In this document: in pieces, positions 9,278-17,500 of the stretch
Layout of the letters: each line of letters opens with the position of its first letter
How positions within the stretch are numbered: position 1 is the stretch's first letter
Source: Bog-950 sp964493695
GTDB lineage: Bacteria > Bacteroidota > Bacteroidia > Chitinophagales > LD1
Direction: 5' to 3'
NCBI GenBank assembly: GCA_964493695.1
Contig: CAZBPG010000004.1
Span: 1-64,000, forward strand
DNA: 64,000 nt
Notes under the pieces: model-generated
Database searches by the model: none
What the model was told of the DNA's origin: nothing
Seen by the model: the letters and a program-made list of their open reading frames with translations, nothing else
Program-made: the position numbers and the translations under genes

Positions 9278-9772
9278 TTAAATTGTTTTGGGCGTAAGAA
9301 AATAGCGGAATTTGCAGGGCGTTGTTTTGTAAATTTCCCAATCCTCACTTTCAAATTCGAGCCATACTACACCGGTGGTAGGCACTTCATCTATCTTGTT
9401 TTCAAGGAACTGGTTGGCAAAATCAGTAATAGAAGGATTGTGGCCAATGAGAACAAGGGTTTTGACTTTTGCATCAGTTTCCCGAATTACCTGCATGTAT
9501 TCTTCAGCCGATGATTCATAGATTCTTTTTTCGAGGAGAATGTTATGGTAATCGAATTTTAGTTTTTCATAAAAGTACTCTGCGGTTTGCAGGGTGCGAA
9601 GTGCCGGGCTGCAAATAATCAGGTCGGGATGGAGTTTTAACTTTTTGAGTTTCTCTGCCATGTTTTTGGCATCACCGGTTCTGTCTTTTTTAAGCGGGCG
9701 GTCAAAATCAGGGAGAGATAAGTCGCCCCAACTTGATTTGGTATGGCGAATCAGGATTAGTTCACGGTTCAT
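9278..9772 (-). CDS. SixA-like histidine phosphatase
   Basis: 164 aa histidine phosphatase superfamily. The catalytic RHTKSSWGD motif is at the N-terminus (R-H-x-K form, as in SixA), CSPALRTLQTAEYF follows near residue 57, and LIGHNPSITDF near 110 carries the second histidine. SixA removes phosphate from phosphohistidine in Hpt domains or phosphotransfer proteins; the substrate here is not evident. The ATG at 9772 is preferred to the GTG at 9778. First gene of the polyphosphate group; divergent from the metal island. Confidence 0.88.
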   Translation of the reverse strand: MNRELILIRHTKSSWGDLSLPDFDRPLKKDRTGDAKNMAEKLKKLKLHPDLIICSPALRTLQTAEYFYEKLKFDYHNILLEKRIYESSAEEYMQVIRETDAKVKTLVLIGHNPSITDFANQFLENKIDEVPTTGVVWLEFESEDWEIYKTTPCKFRYFLTPKTI

Positions 9773-9803
9773 TAACACAAAGTAATTACTTTCGTTACTT
9801 ATT

Positions 9804-10130
9804 ATGAAACGCGCTCCTTTTATACAGAAAATTTTTGCTTTTGCCTTAACGGCAATTGTGCTGTATACCGTTTCGGTGCGCGAAGTGCATTACCTGTTTT
9901 CGCAGCATGAAGCACGCGAGCATTGTGAGAACCACCTGCATGGTGAAGGGCACCATGAGGATTGTTCGGTCTGCAAGTTTGATGTTTCCTTTTTTACAGA
10001 TGGGGTTTCTGTAAGGCATACCTCTCCTTTAGCTTTTGCAGGTGAAAAGGTGGTTTGTGTTTACCAACCGTTCATTACTAATTCACATCTCTCTTTTCCA
10101 TCTCTTCGAGGCCCACCGGTTTTGGTTTAA
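9804..10130 (+). CDS. His/Cys-rich small exported protein
   Basis: 108 aa. An N-terminal hydrophobic segment (IFAFALTAIVLYTVSV) is followed by a His/Cys-rich stretch (HYLFSQHEAREHCENHL, then HHEDCSVC) and a C-terminal SLRGPP motif. Small proteins of this type, with H/C clusters and a terminal RGPP, commonly precede TonB-dependent receptors in Bacteroidota and may correspond to the HYC_CC_PP family; that name is from memory and should be tested. Metal binding at the periplasmic face is a plausible inference. First gene of a plus-strand island that continues with the TonB receptor 63 bp downstream. Confidence 0.7.
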   Translation: MKRAPFIQKIFAFALTAIVLYTVSVREVHYLFSQHEAREHCENHLHGEGHHEDCSVCKFDVSFFTDGVSVRHTSPLAFAGEKVVCVYQPFITNSHLSFPSLRGPPVLV

Positions 10131-10193
10131 GAATTTCTCTCAGCGCGTTTTTACGTGCTTAGTTCTATTTATTATCTTCTTAAATCTGATGCA

Positions 10194-12620
10194 ATGAAAA
10201 ATGTTTTGTTGCTGTTGATGTGCATTTTTGCATCAACAGCATATTCACAGATAAATTTGAGCGGAACTATCTCCGACAAAGCTACCAGCGAAAAGCTGGA
10301 AAGTGCGGCTGTTACTATTCCAGAGTTAAAACGCGGTACCGTTACCGATGTAAACGGGAAATTTTCATTCAGCAATTTGCCCAAAGGAAATTACTTGCTC
10401 AACATAAAATATGTGGGCTACGCTTCGCTTAATATTCAGTTGAAACTTTACAGCGATACGGTGATAGATATTCCGCTTTCGTTTACGGCTGCTGAGTTAA
10501 GCGATGTGATTGTAACCGGAGTTTCCAAAGCGACAGAAGTGAAAGAATCGCCTATCGCCATAACTCTTATCAGCCATAAGGAGCTGGAGGCAACAACAGC
10601 CACCAATATTGTTGACGCTATTTCCAGACTGCCGGGCATCTCTTCTATCAACACCGGTGTGGCGGTTTCTAAACCGGTGATACGCGGGCTGGGATACAAC
10701 CGGGTAGTTACTTTAAACGATGGTTTTAAACAGGAAGGGCAGCAATGGGGCGATGAGCACGGAATTGAAATTGATGAAGTCGGTGTGGGGCGAGTGGAGA
10801 TTCTGCGTGGCCCAGGCAGTTTGATGTACGGCAGCGATGCCATTGCGGGTGTAATCAATTTTCTTCCGCACGAGCCCATAGCAGAAGGGCGGGTAGCGGT
10901 GAATGCCATGTTCAATTACCAGTCAAACAACAATTTGCTTAGTTCCAGTTTGATGAATGCCGGAAATGTAAATGGCTTTAACTGGAACATCAGGGGCAGT
11001 AACAAAACTGCCGGTAATTACTCTTCGCGCTACGATGGCAAAGTATGGAATAGCGGTTACAAAGAGTGTAATGTGAACGGTGGTTTTGGAGTAACGAAAA
11101 GGTGGGGTTATTCTCATCTTTCGTTCAGTTCGTTTAATCAGCAGCTTGGTTTTAACGAAGGGCTGCGCGACAGCAGCGGCAACTTTCTTTATGATGTGGC
11201 AAGCGGTGACAGTATTCTTGCTTTATCTGCCACCGGTAACGGTTTAAAAGGGTATGAAATTTCGGTGCCGTTGCAGCGGGTAAACCACCAGCGGGTTTCT
11301 GTTCAGAACAAAATTTTTATCGGACGCGGAAGTTTGCTGGTAAATGCCGGCTGGCAGATGAATGAGCGCAGGGAGTTTGGCGATGTGCAGAACGCAACCG
11401 TTGCCGGGTTACACTTTTTGATGCACACCGGCTCGCTCAACCTGCAGTATCATTTACCGGAGATGAAAGAATGGAACACCACCTTCGGTATAAGCGGTAT
11501 GTATCAGCAGAGCAGGAACAAGGGTGACGAGGTGCTGATTCCCGCTTACAGTTTGTTCGAGTACGGAGTTTTTGGGGTAACACAACGCAGGTTTAAAAAG
11601 GTTTTGTTTGAGACCGGCTTGCGTTTCGACCAGCGGTTTTTTCATTCAAAAGGTTTGTATGCTGACAGCCTGCAGCGGTTTACTGATTTGAGAAAAATGT
11701 TCTGGAACTTTTCGGGGAGCATTGGCTTGTCATGCAAGGCTGATGAAAGCTGGGTGGTTAAGTTCAACCTGGCCAAAGGTTTCCGGGCACCGGTTACGGC
11801 TGAACTTGCTGCTAACGGAGAACACGAAGGCGCTTTTCGTTATGAGTATGGTAACGCTGGTTTAAAACCCGAATCAAGCTATCAAATAGATGCCGGTGTT
11901 TCGTATTCGAGCGAGCATGTGAATGTGAATCTGGATGTGTTTGAAAACACTATTCTGAATTACATTTTTGTTCAGAAGCTGAGCAGTATAACCGGTGGCG
12001 ACAGCCTTATGCCGGGCGAAGACGGAGATTTGATTCCAGCTTTTCAGTTTCGCCAGAACAATGCCTTACTTGCTGGTGCCGAAATTACCATGGACATTCA
12101 CCCGCACCCTGCCGACTGGCTGCATTTTGAAAACAGCTTTGGTTATGTGTATGCCGTGAACCTGAACCAACCGGACAGTGCGAAGCACCTGCCGTTTACT
12201 CCGCCCGCACATTACCGGGGTGAACTGCGGTTTGATGTGCCCAAAACCGGTAATTGGGTGCGTGGTTTGTTTGCCGGTATCCGGTTCGATTATTTCTTTC
12301 GCCAGAACAATATACTGCGCGCTGATAATACCGAAACACCCACACCGGGTTATGGTTTGCTGGGTGCCAGTGCGGGGTTTGATTTATATGCTAACGGGAA
12401 AACCCGCCTTCGTCAAGGCACTTCGGCAGGTAATACGAAAATTTTCTCGCTGATAGTGGCCTGTGAAAATATAACGAACACCGCCTATCAAAGCCATCTC
12501 AGCCGGTTGAAGTATCTGGATGTAAACCCTGCCAGTGGCAGGCAGGGCATCTGGAACATGGGAAGAAACATCAGTGTGAAAATTGTTTTTCCACTGGAGT
12601 TTAGTGTGGCGATGGATTGA
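10194..12620 (+). CDS. ZnuD-like TonB-dependent receptor
   Basis: 808-aa outer-membrane receptor. Signal peptide ends AYSQ. Residues about 21-105 are a carboxypeptidase-regulatory-like domain (LSGTISDKATSEKLESA). The plug domain follows (VIRGLGYNRVVTLNDG, then EGQQWGDEHGIEIDEVGVG and VEILRGPGSLMYGSDAIAG), then the beta-barrel to the C-terminus. The QQWGDEHGIEID stretch is typical of ZnuD-like zinc receptors, so divalent metal, probably zinc, is the likely substrate (inference). The ATG at 10194 gives a normal signal peptide; the upstream start at 10155 would not. Neighbours (His/Cys proteins, small barrel, lipoprotein) support metal uptake. Confidence 0.9.
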   Translation: MKNVLLLLMCIFASTAYSQINLSGTISDKATSEKLESAAVTIPELKRGTVTDVNGKFSFSNLPKGNYLLNIKYVGYASLNIQLKLYSDTVIDIPLSFTAAELSDVIVTGVSKATEVKESPIAITLISHKELEATTATNIVDAISRLPGISSINTGVAVSKPVIRGLGYNRVVTLNDGFKQEGQQWGDEHGIEIDEVGVGRVEILRGPGSLMYGSDAIAGVINFLPHEPIAEGRVAVNAMFNYQSNNNLLSSSLMNAGNVNGFNWNIRGSNKTAGNYSSRYDGKVWNSGYKECNVNGGFGVTKRWGYSHLSFSSFNQQLGFNEGLRDSSGNFLYDVASGDSILALSATGNGLKGYEISVPLQRVNHQRVSVQNKIFIGRGSLLVNAGWQMNERREFGDVQNATVAGLHFLMHTGSLNLQYHLPEMKEWNTTFGISGMYQQSRNKGDEVLIPAYSLFEYGVFGVTQRRFKKVLFETGLRFDQRFFHSKGLYADSLQRFTDLRKMFWNFSGSIGLSCKADESWVVKFNLAKGFRAPVTAELAANGEHEGAFRYEYGNAGLKPESSYQIDAGVSYSSEHVNVNLDVFENTILNYIFVQKLSSITGGDSLMPGEDGDLIPAFQFRQNNALLAGAEITMDIHPHPADWLHFENSFGYVYAVNLNQPDSAKHLPFTPPAHYRGELRFDVPKTGNWVRGLFAGIRFDYFFRQNNILRADNTETPTPGYGLLGASAGFDLYANGKTRLRQGTSAGNTKIFSLIVACENITNTAYQSHLSRLKYLDVNPASGRQGIWNMGRNISVKIVFPLEFSVAMD

Positions 12621-12682
12621 AGAGCCATTTGGATATATCTAACACAATAATATCGCCCTACCGGTTTGATAACTTGCGTCAG

Positions 12683-12713
12683 TTTGCAAATAAGCGAAGC
12701 AGGAATACATTTG
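12683..12713 (+). promoter_or_regulatory. Exact Bacteroidota-type promoter
   Basis: TTTG at 12683-12686, a 19-bp spacer, then TACATTTG at 12706-12713. This matches the -33 TTTG and -7 TAnnTTTG boxes at the consensus spacing. The expected transcription start is near 12717-12720, at or next to the TTG start codon of the following gene. Confidence 0.7.
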
Positions 12714-12720
12714 TATTGCT

Positions 12721-13092
12721 TTGAAGAAGATACTCTCCATGTTTTTAGTGCTTACCATCCTGTTGCAGGTTTTTGTAAATGTGGGTATTGGCGTTTACTA
12801 TCATCTGAACAAAGCATACATCACCCAAAAACTTTGCGAAAACAAAAACAAACCTGCCCTACACTGTAACGGTCAATGTTATTTGAGCAAGCAGTTAAAG
12901 AAGGCTGAAGAGGGGGAACAAAAGCAGGCTCAAAGCATAGCGAAAGAAAAGGAGGAAATCATTTCAAACGAGGTGAAAGCGCTTCCCGGCAATTACTATC
13001 CCGCATTTGCGGTTACCATTTTCCGGATTTCAAATACCTGGCTCTATACATCAGATAATGAATATTCCCTGTTGAAACCACCGGTAGCTTAA
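12721..13092 (+). CDS. Small membrane-anchored CxGxC-motif protein
   Basis: 123 aa if the TTG at 12721 is the start. The next ATG is at 12739 (117 aa). The N-terminus is a hydrophobic anchor (ILSMFLVLTILLQVFVNVG), followed by KLCENKNKPALHCNGQCYL, with three Cys including C-N-G-Q-C, then a Lys/Glu-rich coiled segment and a Tyr-rich end. Similar small Bacteroidota proteins with an NCxGxC core sit in metal clusters; the exact role is unknown. The consensus promoter ends only 7 bp before the TTG, so either the mRNA is leaderless or translation starts at 12739. Confidence 0.7.
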   Translation: MKKILSMFLVLTILLQVFVNVGIGVYYHLNKAYITQKLCENKNKPALHCNGQCYLSKQLKKAEEGEQKQAQSIAKEKEEIISNEVKALPGNYYPAFAVTIFRISNTWLYTSDNEYSLLKPPVA

Positions 13093-13105
13093 TCAAGTTC
13101 TTCCG

Positions 13106-13148
13106 GTCTGAGTTTAGTCTGACAACATATTGTCTGACTTCAGTCTGA
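13106..13148 (+). promoter_or_regulatory. Four direct GTCTGA repeats, operator candidate
   Basis: GTCTGA occurs at 13106, 13117, 13132 and 13143. This forms two pairs, each with an 11-bp centre spacing, separated by 15 bp. Direct repeats one helical turn apart are the usual layout for response-regulator (PhoB-like) sites. They lie 33 bp before the start of the barrel gene at 13181. Confidence 0.5.
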
Positions 13149-13180
13149 TAATCTTCAATTGATTAAACTTTAAAACAAAA

Positions 13181-14101
13181 ATGAAACCGTTAATAATCGT
13201 GCTGATGCTCATTGCATCTTTCACGAACGCATACACGCAGGCATGTTGCTGTACAGGCTCGGGAGCCAATTATTCCATACTCCCCAACCTTAACAGGCAT
13301 GTTATCGGTCTGCGATATACGCACCGCAACTATTTTTCAGAAACGCACAGTTTAAATCCGGTTTTGGATGGAACAAAAACAAACCAGTATCTGAATTCGA
13401 TCGAGCTTTTCGGTCGTTTTAATCTGAAAGAGCGTTTGCAGCTTTCGGTTTTTATGCCGGTCAATTTTATTCGGCAATCATCGAAAGGAGTAACAGAAAA
13501 AGCTGCCGGTTTGGGCGATGCAAGTTTGCTGTTGCAGTACAATGTACTCGACCCATTGCGTTGTAACGGAAAAAAGACGAAGCATCAGTTAAGGTTAGGT
13601 GTAGGGACAAAATTGCCAACCGGAGAGTTTAGTATGACAGAAAGGGATATGTTCAATACTAATCTTCAGTTGGGCACCGGCAGTATAGACTTTTTGGTAA
13701 GTGCTGTTTATACTTTTCGCTTCAACAATTTCGGGTTTAATACCAGCGCTTCTTACAAACTCAACACAACCAATAACAAGGGCTATCGCTTTGGCGATAA
13801 AATACAAGCCGGCCTTAACTTTTTCTATGTGTTTGATATCACAGAAGTTCGGTTAATGCCCACTGCCGGCATCAACTACGAACATCAGTTCAGCAACAAG
13901 AAGGATAAAAGAACGCTTGAGTTTACAGGCGGAGATTTTATCACTACGGCTGTTGGGTTCGATGTTTATTACAAGCAATTCGCTTTTTCATCATCGGTAG
14001 CTCCCGCTGTGATGAACCGCCTGAACTGGACGGGCGAAAACAAAAACAAGTTCAATTTAGAGGCGGGAATATTTTATAACTTTTCAATAACCAAATCATA
14101 A
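13181..14101 (+). CDS. Outer-membrane beta-barrel, putative transporter
   Basis: 306 aa. Signal peptide to about residue 20 (ASFTNAYTQ), followed by the unusual cluster ACCCTGSGANYS at the mature N-terminus and then alternating amphipathic strands (HVIGLRYTHRNYFSE, QLSVFMPVNFIR, HQLRLGVGTKLPTGEF), ending in a short aromatic strand. This is the architecture of the generic outer-membrane channel proteins annotated as transporters in Bacteroidota. Position between the CxGxC protein and a lipoprotein in a metal island suggests metal export or uptake. The Cys triplet could bind metal; this is inference. Confidence 0.75.
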   Translation: MKPLIIVLMLIASFTNAYTQACCCTGSGANYSILPNLNRHVIGLRYTHRNYFSETHSLNPVLDGTKTNQYLNSIELFGRFNLKERLQLSVFMPVNFIRQSSKGVTEKAAGLGDASLLLQYNVLDPLRCNGKKTKHQLRLGVGTKLPTGEFSMTERDMFNTNLQLGTGSIDFLVSAVYTFRFNNFGFNTSASYKLNTTNNKGYRFGDKIQAGLNFFYVFDITEVRLMPTAGINYEHQFSNKKDKRTLEFTGGDFITTAVGFDVYYKQFAFSSSVAPAVMNRLNWTGENKNKFNLEAGIFYNFSITKS

Positions 14102-14114
14102 AAACAAAACAAAA

Positions 14115-14504
14115 ATGAAGAAAATACAAATCGTTTTTTTAGGTCTTACAGTTGTTTCAACTTTAGCAATTACTATTTCATCGTGCGGTGCAAAAGAAAA
14201 CCAGGCACCGGTAATTGATATTGAAGAGCCGGCAGATAACACGGCAGTAGTAACCATGCCTGACTCTTTACACATAGAATTTACCGCCACTGATGACGAA
14301 AGCCTGCACGAAATGAGCGTGCTGATTATTAAATCAACAGGCGACACTGCATTTCAGCAGTACCCGATGGTACATGATTTGAAAACGTACACTTTTCACT
14401 CTCATTTTCCACCAACCTCTGCAGGGTCTTATACGCTGCAGGTAACTGCCGAAGACCACGATTCAGAAAGTTCTTCCGCTACACGTACCTTTACTGTAAA
14501 TTAA
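14115..14504 (+). CDS. Ig-like lipoprotein, DUF4625-type
   Basis: 129 aa. Lipoprotein signal with lipobox ITISSCGA. The mature part is one immunoglobulin-like beta domain (APVIDIEEPADNTAV, SLHIEFTATDDESLHEMSVLI, SYTLQVTAEDHDS, TRTFTVN) and resembles DUF4625 lipoproteins found beside TonB receptors. Asp/His/Glu-rich loops could bind divalent metal. It starts 13 bp after the barrel gene, so the two are co-transcribed. A strong bidirectional terminator follows. Confidence 0.7.
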   Translation: MKKIQIVFLGLTVVSTLAITISSCGAKENQAPVIDIEEPADNTAVVTMPDSLHIEFTATDDESLHEMSVLIIKSTGDTAFQQYPMVHDLKTYTFHSHFPPTSAGSYTLQVTAEDHDSESSSATRTFTVN

Positions 14505-14522
14505 GAAGTTGAATTTTTTTTA

Positions 14523-14565
14523 AACAAAAAGCCCGTCTCGGCTCAGCCGAGACGGGCTTTTTGTT
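14523..14565. terminator. Bidirectional terminator
   Basis: A perfect 21-bp stem (14523-14543 with 14545-14565) carries A5 on the left and T5 on the right. It separates the converging lipoprotein gene and the minus-strand adhesin, whose stop codon overlaps it. Confidence 0.9.
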
Positions 14566-17500
14566 ATTTCATCAGGGTGAGTGTGCCTCTTCGCAACTCG
14601 TCCCTGTGGCCGTTCAGCCAGGTTAGCCTCATCTGCCATGTAAATATCTGCGGAGCTAAGGACTCGCCTTTGTAACTTCCATCCCATTTAAACTGATGGT
14701 TGCTGCTTTCAAACACCTTCTCGCCCAACCGGTTAAATATTTGTATCTCTAAATATTCAACACCATTTATTTTTCCAAAAACTTCAAACAAATCATTTAC
14801 GTTATCACCGTTCGGTGTAAATACGTTCGGTACAAACACATCGTATTTCGGAATCACCTGAATAGTAACCGTGTCAGAAGAGACACAGCCAACTTCATTC
14901 TCAATAGTAATGTTATAAAGCGTAGAATATACAGGCGATGCCTCGGTTGAAACACAATCTGTGCAGCCCAAGCCGTAAGCCGGTGTCCATTGGCTGGTGT
15001 AAACTCCCGTGTTACCGGTTAAAGTATAATTCAACAAAATGCTTTCACCCAAGTTGATAGTCACAAACGGAGAAGCATCAACTACAAAATCGTATAAATA
15101 GTTCAGCACATAAGTATCCGTAATCGAACAGCCGTTGGCATCAGTAACCGTTAATGAATAACTTCCTTCTCCGGCATTTGGATAGTTACTTACAGTTGTT
15201 CCGTTTGACCATAAGAAACTGAAAGGTAAAGAACCACCGTTGGCAGTAACATCAATGTTTCCATCATTGCCATGAGTGGCGCAGGTAGGATTATTTATTA
15301 CCGGCTGTAAACTGATAGCTGCCGGTTCGGTAATACTTGCTGAAATTGAAGTAGTGCAGGTATTGTTGTAAGTGACCGTAACGGTGTAGTTGGCTGGGGC
15401 CAGACCGGTTCTGTCTTCATTGGCATTAGCATCATTCCATGAAAAAGTGTAAGGTGGATTTCCTCCTGAAACGGTCACATCAATAGAGCCATCATTCGCT
15501 CCGTTGCAGCTAACGTTAACGTGCGTTTCTGAAACAGCAATGTTAGCCGGCTCGGTAATCGGAACCGAGATAGAAGTTGTGCAATTAATGCCATCGGTAA
15601 CTATTACAGAATAACTTCCCGCTGCAATACCACTGATATCTTCGTTTGTATCGTTGTTACTCCACAAATAAGTGAAAGGAGATTGACCGCCAGTAACGGT
15701 TAAGTCAATAGCGCCATCAATGAAGCTAAAGCAGGTAACGTTAGTATGCGTTTCAGAAAGAACCATCAAAGGCACATCTGTCACGTCTGCCGTTGCCGTT
15801 GCCGAGCAGCCGTTATCAATATCGGTTACCGTAACCGGATAGGTATTAGGTACAGAAACCGTGTAAGTTGAAGCAGTATTTCCTCCACCCCAATCGTAAG
15901 AAGGGATAAGAGCGGTACTGGATGCAGAAAGTGTAACGTTTGGAGTATGGCAGGTGATTTTTCCGGGTGGAGCAATCGTCACGTTAGGAATAGTGAGGTT
16001 TTGGTTCACATTCACTGAAAGAGAAGAGGTGCATCCGTTTCCGGGGTCTGTAACCGTAAGCCCGTAAGCAGCCGGTATAGAAACAGTATTGGTTGGCGTG
16101 TTATTTCCACCGCCCCAGTCATAAGTTGCATTGGCTACTGAAGAAGAAGCGGAAAGCGTAACACTTGCGTTAATGCAATTAAGCGTAGCAGACGGTGCAA
16201 TACTTACAGGTGGGGGAGTAGTGTTTTGTTGTACTGTATTGCTGGCTGTAGCCGTACAACTATTTGACGGGTCAGTTACTGTTACAACATAACTTCCCGC
16301 ACTACTTACAGTGTTGCTGGTGGTGGTATTTCCTGCGCCCCAGTCATAAGTAACATTTGGTGTTGTTGATGAAGCATCAATGGCAACACTGGCATTAATG
16401 CAACTTAGTATCCCGGTGTTGGTAAGTGTAATGTTTGGTGCGACTATATCCTGTGTTACATTTTCTGAAGAACTTATGGTGCAACCGTTCACCGGATCGG
16501 TAACCGTAACCGTATACGTTCCGGGCGAACTCACCGTTTTTGATGCAGTAGTAACACCTCCGCCCCAATCAAACTCGGCATTCGGTGTGGTAGAAGAAGC
16601 TGTAAGAGTAGAATTAAGAACTGCGCAAGTGAGCATTACACCCGGTGCTATAGCTACGTTAGGCTGAACTATATCCTGCGTTACGCCTAACGATGCACTA
16701 GCTGTGCAACCATTGGCTGCAGTAACTGTTACGGTATAAGTGTTTGGAGAACTGACTGAATTTATTGCTGTGATTATGCCACCACCCCAATCGTAAGTCC
16801 CACCACCACTTGCGGTAAGAGTAGCTGAAGGTGTTTCACAAGTAAGCACCGCGGTGGAAGGAGAAATAGAGGCTACCGGAGGAGTGATGTCCTGATTAAC
16901 AAGAGCCGAAGCTGTAGCTGTGCAACCGTTAGCACCGGTTACAGTTACAGTATAAGTATTAGGCAAGTTGACGGTATTGACAGAAGTAACAATGCCACCG
17001 CCCCAATCATAAGAAGTGCCACCGCCTGCAGTAAGCCCAACAGAAAGTGTGGTGCAGGTAAGTGTTCCTGAAGAAGGAGTAACGGTAGCAGGAGGAGGAG
17101 TAAAATCATCTGTAACTATAGATGAAGCCGTAGCCGTGCAACCGTTGGCACCGGTTACAGTCACTGTATAAGTATTTGCAGAATTAACCGTGTTAGTTGC
17201 GGTAGCAATACCTCCACCCCAATCATAAGTTCCACTTCCACCGGCTGTTAACACGACAGAAGAGGTAATGCAATTTAATGCTGCACTGGCGGGAACAACA
17301 GAAGCAACGGNNNNNNNNNNNNNNNNNNNNNNNNNNNNNNNNNNNNNNNNNNNNNNNNNNNNNNNNNNNNNNNNNNNNNNNNNNNNNNNNNNNNNNNNNN
17401 NNNNNNNNNNGTAGTAATGCTTCCGCCCCAATCATAAGTTCCACCACCGCTGGCAGTTAAGGTTACGGAAGTTGTTACACAAGTAAGAGTTGCACTTGCG

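Noticed and set aside
17275..17431. Frameshift or pseudogene in the minus-strand adhesin
   Set aside because: The break coincides with 100 N; a 323-bp fill restores the frame.
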